NCBI GenBank assembly: GCA_018065765.1
Contig: JAGHSR010000012.1
Coordinates: forward strand, 1-17,423
DNA length: 17,423 nucleotides
Direction: 5' to 3'
Source of the DNA: Candidatus Colicola coprequi
Lineage (GTDB): Bacteria; Bacteroidota; Bacteroidia; Bacteroidales; Paludibacteraceae
Notes under the pieces: model-generated
The model's input: the letters and a program-made list of their open reading frames with translations, nothing else
What the model was told of the DNA's origin: nothing
Databases searched by the model: none
Translations under genes and position numbers: made by a program
Shown here: piece after piece, positions 6,982 through 14,303 of the stretch
Numbering within the stretch: the stretch's first letter is position 1
Layout of the letters: each line of letters begins with the position of its first letter

Positions 6982-8217
6982 TCAGCCTCCAATGCGTAAT
7001 GTTTTGCCGGCACGAATGGTAGTATCTTTCAGGTGATTCCATCGTTGCAGTTGCTTAACCGTACAATGAAATTTCTTGGCTATACCTCCCAGCGTGTCGC
7101 CACTTTTGATTTTATAATACGTTATACCATTCACCGAATACCCTCCGTTGAGCGAAGTTTTTTGCAATAAATCAATCTCAGCACGACGGTTGTTGACCAG
7201 TTCGTCAGCACGATGATTTAGTATGGTATCACGCATTTGTATAAACTCCACAGCCCGTTGTTCCGGCAGGCACAATGCGTACGCTTTGCTACCTCCCGGA
7301 AGGATGTCGCGTGCATATTGAGGATTGAGGCGACGTAGTTCTTGCAAATCGATTTGCATCATATCTGCTACCTGCTGTAGGTGTATGCGGTCTTGAGTAA
7401 TAATCGTATCGGTAACCATCGTGCGATCGGTGTATGCCGGACATATGCCATGAGCATCGGCATAGTTCATAGCATAAGTTGCTGCTATGAAAATGGGCAG
7501 ATAGCCTCGTGTTTCACGAGGTAAATAAGGATATATAGACCAAAAATCACGTTTCCCCCCTGCGCGAGCAATAGCTTTTTTTACATTACCCGGACCGCAA
7601 TTGTATGCAGCAATGACCAAGTTCCAATCTTGAAATGTGCCATATAGAGAACGAAGCATACGACAAGCCGCGTCTGTAGATCGAACGGGATCCATACGTT
7701 CATCCACTAAAGAGTTGATTTCCAAGCCATAAATCTTACCTGTAGAAGGCATGAATTGCCATAATCCTACCGCTCCCATGCGTGAACGTGCTTGAGGATT
7801 AAGTGCTGATTCGATGACAGCCATATACGCCAGTTCGTATGGCAAATCGTACTGATTAAGTTTATCCTCAAACATGGGAAAATAGTATTCCGACATACGG
7901 CATAGCATAGCCAAACGACGAGCAGACTTGAGATAGCGCGTTATATAACCTCGTACTACCTGATTGTAAGGCACCTCCACGACAAACGGAAGTTCCTGCA
8001 AACGAGCTTTGTACACGGAATCAGGCAGGTCAATTATTACCGTATCGGATGTACATGCAGTGGTGTCAATCCATGCCAACGTCTGGTCGAAGGAGAGTTG
8101 CTCCTCCACACAAACAGAATCTTGGAACAATGTGTCAGATGAGACGGGTTCACTGACCTGTGCATGTAAAACGCTGCATGTGCATAGAAGCAATATGGTA
8201 AAAAACAAATGTTTCAC
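6982..8217 (-). CDS. MltD-type membrane-bound lytic murein transglycosylase with LysM domain
   Basis: The product has 411 residues. A signal peptide (MKHLFFTILLLCTCSVLHAQ) is followed by an SLT/goose-lysozyme-like domain: catalytic Glu136 in AVIESALNPQARS, GLWQFMPSTG (151-160), NLVIAAYNCGPGNV (199-212) and YLPRETRGYLPIF. One LysM domain closes the protein (last 45 residues, YYKIKSGDTLGGIAKKF). The enzyme cleaves glycan strands of peptidoglycan to 1,6-anhydro products in the periplasm; LysM anchors it to the wall. The start is GTG 8217, 1 base after the stop of the DUF5683 gene; the signal peptide begins exactly there. In Bacteroides I recall this gene following parA-parB-DUF5683 and preceding relA; here a merR-like gene and yfhO follow. 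Confidence 0.93.
   Translation of the reverse strand: MKHLFFTILLLCTCSVLHAQVSEPVSSDTLFQDSVCVEEQLSFDQTLAWIDTTACTSDTVIIDLPDSVYKARLQELPFVVEVPYNQVVRGYITRYLKSARRLAMLCRMSEYYFPMFEDKLNQYDLPYELAYMAVIESALNPQARSRMGAVGLWQFMPSTGKIYGLEINSLVDERMDPVRSTDAACRMLRSLYGTFQDWNLVIAAYNCGPGNVKKAIARAGGKRDFWSIYPYLPRETRGYLPIFIAATYAMNYADAHGICPAYTDRTMVTDTIITQDRIHLQQVADMMQIDLQELRRLNPQYARDILPGGSKAYALCLPEQRAVEFIQMRDTILNHRADELVNNRRAEIDLLQKTSLNGGYSVNGITYYKIKSGDTLGGIAKKFHCTVKQLQRWNHLKDTTIRAGKTLRIGG
6986..6990 (-). promoter_or_regulatory. Shine-Dalgarno sequence deciding the merR-like start
   Basis: GGAGG on the minus strand ends 5 bases before ATG 6980 and lies in the last codons of the upstream gene. Strong Shine-Dalgarno sites are uncommon in Bacteroidetes, so this supports ATG 6980 as the start. 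Confidence 0.6.
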
Positions 8218-8218
8218 G

Positions 8219-8893
8219 TTAGAATGATATAGCCAGTTTAACTTCGGCAGAACGTTGGCGCTGCATGTCCTGGTAAATTTGAGGTTCTACATTGAGACTT
8301 AGGTCCGGAGAGATATCAAAATCAAATAACTGTGCATCTACATAGGCATCTATCAGTGACAAGGCATAGACTATCACCGTTGCCAAAATGGAATAGTCGC
8401 GATAACGGCGGTATTTGTTCTGATTGTTATTGAGGAAAGTAGTATATCTGTCTTGTCCCCCCATCGTTTGAATAGTATAACCTTTGGGCAAAATAGCATT
8501 GTAAGAACGAAGAGGGTCCTGCGACAAAGAGCCTGCATCCATGAGGATATCACGGTAAGCAAGTTTATATTCATCGTATTTGCTCTGATTGATGGTGATA
8601 GCATACGCACACCCCATAAGCCCTCCATAAACAATAGGCAGCTTCCAATAACTGCGGTTGTATATCTGTCCCAATCCGGGTACGATGGCTCCGAGCCACA
8701 CAGCGCGATTGGCATCCGGATGCCAGTGGCTAACTGCAATTTGCTGATGAGTGGTATCACCTACGGCATAGGTAGTATCCTCCATCACATACACACTATC
8801 CGTATCATGTAAGACAATCAAAGAATCCATCTCCTGCTGTGCAGATACGAAACAAGACAGGGACACAAACAATATGAAGATCAGTTTTCTCAA
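8219..8893 (-). CDS. DUF5683 family exported/membrane protein
   Basis: The product has 224 residues. It has an N-terminal signal or anchor (MRKLIFILFVSLSCFVSAQ), then the family core around residues 60-100: a conserved hydrophobic segment with IVPGLGQIYNRSYWKLPIVYGG, and a further helix near 167-185 (YSILATVIVYALSLIDAYV). DUF5683 proteins are widespread in Bacteroidetes, almost always next to parB, and have no defined function that I know. The start is TTG 8893, giving a TTGA overlap with the parB stop; no ATG lies near the signal peptide. The stop is 1 base from the next GTG start. It is co-translated with parAB and a wall-cleaving enzyme, which suggests an envelope role. Confidence 0.88.
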   Translation of the reverse strand: MRKLIFILFVSLSCFVSAQQEMDSLIVLHDTDSVYVMEDTTYAVGDTTHQQIAVSHWHPDANRAVWLGAIVPGLGQIYNRSYWKLPIVYGGLMGCAYAITINQSKYDEYKLAYRDILMDAGSLSQDPLRSYNAILPKGYTIQTMGGQDRYTTFLNNNQNKYRRYRDYSILATVIVYALSLIDAYVDAQLFDFDISPDLSLNVEPQIYQDMQRQRSAEVKLAISF

Positions 8894-9717
8894 ATGATAT
8901 GGCGGAGTATCTCACTGAGTTGTTTCTCATCGGAATAAGCGATACTAATCTGCTTGGAAGTAATCTTGACTTTGGTACCCAGACGTTCGCTCAGTTCTTT
9001 TTGTTTGATTTCATTAGTAGTTTGGGGCACAATGAGTTTGCGTCTTTTGGACGACTTGACACGATTGACCAAACCTTCCACTTTGCGCACAGAGAGACCT
9101 TCTTCCACAATACGCTTGTAGATAGCCAATTGTTGCTCAGCTGACGGTGAACCCAAAATAGCACGAGCATGTCCCATATCAATCACTTTCTCTTTGAGTC
9201 CCATCTGTATCTCAGCCGGCAGTTTCAGCAACCGTAGATAGTTAGCCACGGTGGCACGATTTTTTCCTACACGGTCTGCCATATTTTCCTGAGTCAGTTT
9301 ATACTCCTCCATCAAACGTTGGTAAGCGAGTGCTATCTCAATAGAATCCAAGTCCTCACGCTGGATATTCTCCACCAGAGCCCACTCCATTACTTGTTCA
9401 TCCTTTGCAGTACGAATATAGGCGGGTATAGCATTCAAACCTGCCATCTTGGCGGCACGAAAACGGCGTTCACCAGCAATAATCATGTATGTGTCATCTT
9501 CGTTCTTACGGAGTGTAATAGGCGATATGACACCATGTTCCTTGATTGAGGTAGCTAATTCTCGTAGAGCTTGCTCATCAAACGTGCGACGAGGTTGATC
9601 GGGATTGGCAAATATCTTAGTGAGTTCTATCTCGTTGATGGACGATGAACCCTCTGTACTAACTTGGGTATCAATCAATGCATCCAGGCCACGGCCCAGT
9701 CCGGTCTTTTTTATCAT
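8890..9717 (-). CDS. parB: Chromosome partitioning protein ParB (Spo0J-like)
   Basis: The product has 275 residues, normal for chromosomal ParB. The N-terminal GLGRGLDALI (6-15) is the segment that contacts ParA. The CTP-binding N-domain contains AGERRFRAAK (81-90) and ENIQRED (116-122). A helix-turn-helix follows (about 142-166, LTQENMADRVGKNRATVANYL), and a short dimerisation domain forms the C-terminus. ParB loads at parS sites as a CTP-dependent clamp and works with ParA to separate replication origins. ATG 9717 overlaps the TGA of the frame-corrected parA (9716-9714) as ATGA. The stop overlaps the TTG start of the DUF5683 gene. Confidence 0.96.
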   Translation of the reverse strand: MIKKTGLGRGLDALIDTQVSTEGSSSINEIELTKIFANPDQPRRTFDEQALRELATSIKEHGVISPITLRKNEDDTYMIIAGERRFRAAKMAGLNAIPAYIRTAKDEQVMEWALVENIQREDLDSIEIALAYQRLMEEYKLTQENMADRVGKNRATVANYLRLLKLPAEIQMGLKEKVIDMGHARAILGSPSAEQQLAIYKRIVEEGLSVRKVEGLVNRVKSSKRRKLIVPQTTNEIKQKELSERLGTKVKITSKQISIAYSDEKQLSEILRHII

Positions 9718-10480
9718 AGCAATTTCTTTTTAATCAATTCATTAGCCAAGTCTATATAACATTGTGCGCCTTTGGAGTGAGGGTCGTAGTCGATGACTGA
9801 CAAGCATGGCTGGGCGCCTCACTAAGACGAACATTACGGAAAATAACCGTATCAAAAACCAAATTACCGAAGTGACGTTTCACTTCTTCATAAACCTGAT
9901 TGCTTAGACGCAAACGGTTGTCGTACATAGTCAGCAGAAAACCCTCAATCTGCAAGTCAGGATTTAGTTTTCCTTTGATGATTTTGATAGTATTCAGCAG
10001 TTTAGCTATTCCCTCCAAAGCAAAGAACTCACACTGAACAGGAATGATGACCGATGAGGCCGCCGTTAGGGCATTGATCGTAATCAGTCCTAACGATGGA
10101 GAGCAGTCTATCAAGATGCAATCATACTCATCTCGAACCTGATTGAGCACCTGTTTCATCAGTTGTTCTCGATTTTCTATATTCAGCATTTCCACTTCTG
10201 CCCCCACCAAATCAATATGACTTGGAATGATACTTAGGTTAGGAACAGGAGTTTCTACGATAGCTGAATGCGGGTCTATGTGGTTGACTAAGCACTCGTA
10301 GATGGTCTTGTCCAATCCACGGATTTCAACGCCCAAACCAGATGACGCATTTGCTTGTGGGTCTGCATCTATCAGTAGAACACGTTTCCCTGCCCGTGCG
10401 AGAGCTGCCGACAAGTTGATAGCAGAGGTAGTCTTGCCTACTCCACCCTTTTGGTTCGCTAATGCAAATATTTTACTCAT
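9714..10480 (-). pseudogene. parA: Chromosome partitioning ATPase ParA (Soj-like), apparent 1-base frameshift near 9805
   Basis: From ATG 10480 the protein begins with the deviant Walker A motif ANQKGGVGKTTSAINLS (Lys11, Lys16), then LLIDADPQANASSGLG, a Walker B region DCILIDCSPSLGLITINAL and IPVQCEFFALEGI. The reading is normal until RNVRLSEAPSH, then runs into a short aberrant tail stopping at 9752. In the neighbouring frame the bases from 9803 to 9714 encode LSVIDYDPHSKGAQCYIDLA and on to KKKLL, the expected ParA ending. One inserted base between 9804 and 9808 (cat-gc-ttg read as cat-ggc-ttg) joins the two as SEAPSHGLSVIDYD, giving about 255 residues and an ATGA overlap with parB. This may be a sequencing error or a real mutation; the intact gene is the more likely truth. 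Confidence 0.85.
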
Positions 10481-10510
10481 ATCTTGTTATTGTTTTTTCG
10501 GTTGATATAC

Positions 10511-11212
10511 TTATTGTTTATGGTTTGATTTATGTTTGGATCTTATTTGTAACATATATGCCAAATTCAGACTGACACTCATCGTATTAGAACTATCAAA
10601 ATATGCTCCCATTCGATTGTCGTAGAGATGTCCCATAGAGTAATGGAATCGTGCTTCCAGTTGAAATAGACCAGCTTTCTCGCTTCGACCGTAGAATCCT
10701 AAACCTGCAACTACCCCCCAGTCAAAAGGATGCTCAATCGGATTGTACTGCGTGGTTTCGATAGTGTGTTGAGTACCCTCTTCCGATTCATGGAAGCAGT
10801 AGCCAACTTGTGGTCCTAAATTGACAAAACCGCGAAACTTAGGGCTACCAAAATAAATATGAGCCAAAAATGGTACTTCGATATAGTCCAATCGACGCGT
10901 GTACGCAACAGACAAGTCGTTTTTGCTATCATATCCATTTTCTCTCCATCCCCGTTGCATATAATTGACTTCAACCTGCAAACCACAACACTTGTGTTGC
11001 GAATAACGAAATACCAATCCGCCATTGCCGGATAGGAGGGCGTGTTTTAGCACATCTCTGGTTCCAATAACCTGCGGAGACCAATTGACTATGGTAGCCA
11101 ATGCTCCACCATGAACACCAACATACATTTCCGGCTCTGCCAATCGAGGCTGAGCCAAGGTGCCCAAACACGGTAGTAGGCAAATAAATACTATGAAAAA
11201 GCGAGATTTCAA
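10511..11212 (-). CDS. PorT-family outer membrane beta-barrel protein
   Basis: The product has 233 residues with a signal peptide (MKSRFFIVFICLLPCLGTLAQ). The rest is an alternating beta pattern ending in an aromatic strand: GVHGGALATIVNWSP, GGLVFRYSQHKCCGLQVEVN, YMQRGWRENGY, DYIEVPFLAHIYFG, FRGFVNLGPQVGYCF and a last strand MSVSLNLAYMLQI. This is the pattern of the PorT / OMP_b-brl_2 group of small Bacteroidetes barrels. PorT itself takes part in type IX secretion in Porphyromonas, but many paralogues exist and this one is not proven to be that orthologue. The start is TTG 11212, 4 bases after the upstream stop; an in-frame TGA lies at 11230-11228, so no longer form is possible. The gap to parA is 30 bases. 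Confidence 0.8.
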   Translation of the reverse strand: MKSRFFIVFICLLPCLGTLAQPRLAEPEMYVGVHGGALATIVNWSPQVIGTRDVLKHALLSGNGGLVFRYSQHKCCGLQVEVNYMQRGWRENGYDSKNDLSVAYTRRLDYIEVPFLAHIYFGSPKFRGFVNLGPQVGYCFHESEEGTQHTIETTQYNPIEHPFDWGVVAGLGFYGRSEKAGLFQLEARFHYSMGHLYDNRMGAYFDSSNTMSVSLNLAYMLQIRSKHKSNHKQ

Positions 11213-11216
11213 ATTG

Positions 11217-12623
11217 CTATTTTCTAATCACTTGAATATTCTTGTTTTTCCAGCCACTACCCACCGAATCTCTCTCATAACGAATAGTAGATTGCAGCCC
11301 TTGATATGGAGTAATGGTATCCTTGGTCAACATCTCTATCACCTGAGTTGTCAGATCATAGCCCAACAAATCATAGCGAGGTAAGGTACTGGACAATGAA
11401 TGATGGAAATAGGTATCAAATGCCGCGGAATAAGTTGAATCGACAGAATCCGTAGGGGTAAAGACACTGGTGTAAAGTTGATTCATAATTATTTTCTCAT
11501 TCTGCCATGAATAGCGTGAATAGAGCGTCAAATGTTTAGCACTCACCCATGGCAGCAAGTGCGGCATCACGGGAATGAGGTTACCATATTTCTCCGTATT
11601 AAAAACAATGATATTCTCTACGCTGTCCTTGAGTGCAAGAGCAAGTGAATCAACCAATATATCATGAATGGTAGTGTAGGTGCAAGGTATTCGCTTCGTT
11701 GCCAATGCTTCATGCAAGTCACGAATACTCTGAGGTATATCGTCTTCCTGCGCACGAACGAGTACGCAATTGATGCTATCGCCCTTCTCTGCCAGATATT
11801 GAGCCATGACGTGTGCTTCCATATCCGAAGAAGGATTAAATTGCATAAGATAAGGGTTGGTGCTGATATTGGCAATCGAAGATGAGAATGGAATAATCGT
11901 CCATACACTATCTTGCAGTGCCCACTCAGCCGCAGCATTTACTTGCGATGGGTAGGTAGGTCCAATGATGGCGTCCATACCACGAAGTTGACCTTCGCGC
12001 ATGAGTGCACGCTGAGCTTGATCATCCTTGGCTATATCGTATGTATATATCCGATATTCAACCGAATCATCACGCTTCTGAGCAGCGTTGACAGCAAGCA
12101 AAGCGCCTGCATAGAAATCATAGAAACGATCCATAGATGCATCTCGTTTAGGAACAGAAGCCTGCAAGGGAAGCAAAAAAGCCAAACGAATAATATTCAT
12201 TTCATCATGTCGTTCTGTCAGAAGAAAATTCGTTACAGATGATACCGTATCTGCAACTATCATAGCAGGAGCAGGCACATCTGCCACAGCAACTGCTTGT
12301 TCCACTGCGACAGGAGCCACCGGTGCAACAACAGGTTCAGGTTCTTTGACAACACGTTGAGGGGGAACAACTGCCTGCTTTACCGGAATAAGAATTGTCT
12401 CATCGAAACGCAGTCCACGACTGGCAAGTTGCGGATTCCAACGAATGATTTCCTCCTGCGTTACACCAAAATTGACACTAATGCGATAGAGTCCAATACT
12501 TTTCTCAACCGGATAGCGGTACACGGCTGTTGAATTGATGGTATCTATGGGATAAGGGAGCAGTTGAGCCTGAGTAGCAACAGCTACCATAACCAGTAGC
12601 AATATGGCGATTTGTCTTTTCAT
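11217..12623 (-). CDS. LysM protein with a type 1 periplasmic-binding-like domain
   Basis: The product has 468 residues. A signal peptide (MKRQIAILLLVMVAVATQAQ) is followed by one LysM-like domain (about 34-82: YPVEKSIGLYRISVNFGVTQEEIIRWNP), a Pro/Val/Ala-rich linker (about 83-125) and a domain of about 300 residues resembling leucine-binding-type receptors: LAFLLPLQAS, RFYDFYAGALLAVNAA, AIIGPTYPSQVNAAA, TIIPFSSSIANISTNPYLMQFNPS and RYDLLGYDLTTQVIEML. It is probably periplasmic and bound to peptidoglycan through LysM. No transporter genes are near, so nutrient uptake is doubtful; a sensing or wall-regulating role is possible. ATG 12623; 19 bases separate it from the gldG-like stop. Confidence 0.85.
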   Translation of the reverse strand: MKRQIAILLLVMVAVATQAQLLPYPIDTINSTAVYRYPVEKSIGLYRISVNFGVTQEEIIRWNPQLASRGLRFDETILIPVKQAVVPPQRVVKEPEPVVAPVAPVAVEQAVAVADVPAPAMIVADTVSSVTNFLLTERHDEMNIIRLAFLLPLQASVPKRDASMDRFYDFYAGALLAVNAAQKRDDSVEYRIYTYDIAKDDQAQRALMREGQLRGMDAIIGPTYPSQVNAAAEWALQDSVWTIIPFSSSIANISTNPYLMQFNPSSDMEAHVMAQYLAEKGDSINCVLVRAQEDDIPQSIRDLHEALATKRIPCTYTTIHDILVDSLALALKDSVENIIVFNTEKYGNLIPVMPHLLPWVSAKHLTLYSRYSWQNEKIIMNQLYTSVFTPTDSVDSTYSAAFDTYFHHSLSSTLPRYDLLGYDLTTQVIEMLTKDTITPYQGLQSTIRYERDSVGSGWKNKNIQVIRK

Positions 12624-12642
12624 ATCATTAACTAATTACCGA

Positions 12643-14283
12643 TTACCTAACACAATATTTTTTTCTTCTTACGCCATAGACTACTCCTCCGGTGAGAGCC
12701 AGTAGCAGTAATGGCAGCAAGATACTAATCCATTGTACGCGTATGCGTAGCGCGTGAGCGCGTTGATCGTTGATGAGACGCAAGGCAAAACTTTTTTGAC
12801 GCAAAGCAATCAGGCCTGCATCATCTGTCAAATAAAGAACAGCATTGACCAAAAAGTCCCGATTACCAAATTGCGTATTTGTGTAGCGGTCATACCCTAA
12901 TGGTAATGGTTGTCCCTGTTGCCACTCCCCACGAGCAATACTACCTGCAGCCACCACTATCTGGCGGGTTACTTGTTCACTCTGACGAAGAATGGATGCA
13001 GTAGTACGAAGTCCATCAGGACGAAGACGATGTGCAAAAATACTATTGAATTGTCCTTCTAAACTTACTGCTACGGGCACAAAAGCCTCATCAAAACGCT
13101 CTTGACTCATATCTCGATCCATCAAATCTACCTTGGCAGGGGCACTGGTTAGGCGTGATGCAGAAGATGTAGCAAGTAACACTTCTTTGCGAATACCATC
13201 TTCACCACCTACCATGTCAAGGCAAGAGGCGAACATCGCACTCACTTGCATAACGCCGTGCGTAATAGGTGAGACTTCGCTTGTCAGCAACAACGGCGCG
13301 TAGGTCCATGGCACAGGTTGATAGTTACCCGAGCGTTGTCCTTGAGCACTGATTTCCATGGGAATCATTTGACACTGCAAATCCTGCACCAGTATAGGAT
13401 TGACACGCACACCGTAACGGAAAAGCATATCATTGAGATGGATATCCAGCGGAATGATGGGTGTATAGCCGTCATCGGAGAGCATCTCATCGGAGAATTG
13501 CACACCATCCAACAGCCAAAGGACTCGTCCCCCTCGCATGATATATTGGTCTATGATATACTTATCCGTATCACTGAACGGCTTTTTAGGGTCAGCCACA
13601 ATGATTGCCTTGTAATCATCCAACACGCCATCTTCGGTACCGATAACCCCGCGATCCACTTGGAAGTATTTGCTTAACGCCAAACTTAAGTCATAGACTT
13701 CGCGTTCGTTTAGTTCGCCATGTCCTTCCAAAAAAGCGATACGTTCCACTTCTGTTTTCATCAACGAGTGAATAGCTTCTGCGAACGTGTATTCGAGATT
13801 TTCGATACTATGATTCAAGTTCTCCTCGCCACTTAGTCCGCGGCGATTTTCCAACAAGTCAACTACCATACTGCGACCTTTGTATGACAGGCGCGCATAA
13901 GGATATACGGTGGTTTGGACAGACTTACCATCTTTCTGACGTTCATGAATGATTGTTGGCGTCAACCCTTTCACATCATTAGGGTTGATGGCATCGTTTT
14001 TCCCGACACTATTATTGACAAGGATATGCCTATTCACGTTATGCAGTTCTTCCACCATGTCTTCGGTGCTTTGACGAAGACGGTTGAAACCTGCATTGAG
14101 ATCCCCTGTGAGCATAATCTCTACCGTGAGAGGGGCATCCAATTGACGAACCAATTGTTTTACTGCCGGGCTCAAAGTATAACGTTTATCCCCCGTCATA
14201 TCCCAACGACAAACGAGGAAAGAGGCAGCTATGTTCATTGCCGCCAAAGCCAACGTTATCAATATGAAACGATGGAATTTCAA
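12643..14283 (-). CDS. gldG: GldG-like ABC-transporter auxiliary protein
   Basis: The product has 546 residues. It has an N-terminal helix (about 7-25) followed by CRWDMTGDKRYTLSPAVKQLVRQLDAPLTVEIMLTGDLNAGF, the opening typical of GldG / ABC_transp_aux proteins. A long periplasmic region contains VERIAFLEGHGELNEREVYDLSLAL and MRGGRVLWLLDGVQ, and a C-terminal helix (about 516-538) ends in a basic tail. GldG pairs with the GldF permease and GldA ATPase in Flavobacterium; the substrate is unknown. No gldF or gldA lies in the window. The start is TTG 14283: an in-frame TGA sits three codons upstream, and the first ATG (residue 16) would cut into the membrane helix. The gap to the upstream foldase stop is 20 bases. 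Confidence 0.85.
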   Translation of the reverse strand: MKFHRFILITLALAAMNIAASFLVCRWDMTGDKRYTLSPAVKQLVRQLDAPLTVEIMLTGDLNAGFNRLRQSTEDMVEELHNVNRHILVNNSVGKNDAINPNDVKGLTPTIIHERQKDGKSVQTTVYPYARLSYKGRSMVVDLLENRRGLSGEENLNHSIENLEYTFAEAIHSLMKTEVERIAFLEGHGELNEREVYDLSLALSKYFQVDRGVIGTEDGVLDDYKAIIVADPKKPFSDTDKYIIDQYIMRGGRVLWLLDGVQFSDEMLSDDGYTPIIPLDIHLNDMLFRYGVRVNPILVQDLQCQMIPMEISAQGQRSGNYQPVPWTYAPLLLTSEVSPITHGVMQVSAMFASCLDMVGGEDGIRKEVLLATSSASRLTSAPAKVDLMDRDMSQERFDEAFVPVAVSLEGQFNSIFAHRLRPDGLRTTASILRQSEQVTRQIVVAAGSIARGEWQQGQPLPLGYDRYTNTQFGNRDFLVNAVLYLTDDAGLIALRQKSFALRLINDQRAHALRIRVQWISILLPLLLLALTGGVVYGVRRKKYCVR

Positions 14284-14303
14284 GGTTTTTCAGTCGTTCA
14301 TTG

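Noticed and set aside
7505..7521. Perfect inverted repeat CCTCGTG-TTT-CACGAGG, also partly parS-like
   Set aside because: It encodes the conserved LPRETRGYLP motif of the lytic transglycosylase, so the protein sequence explains it.
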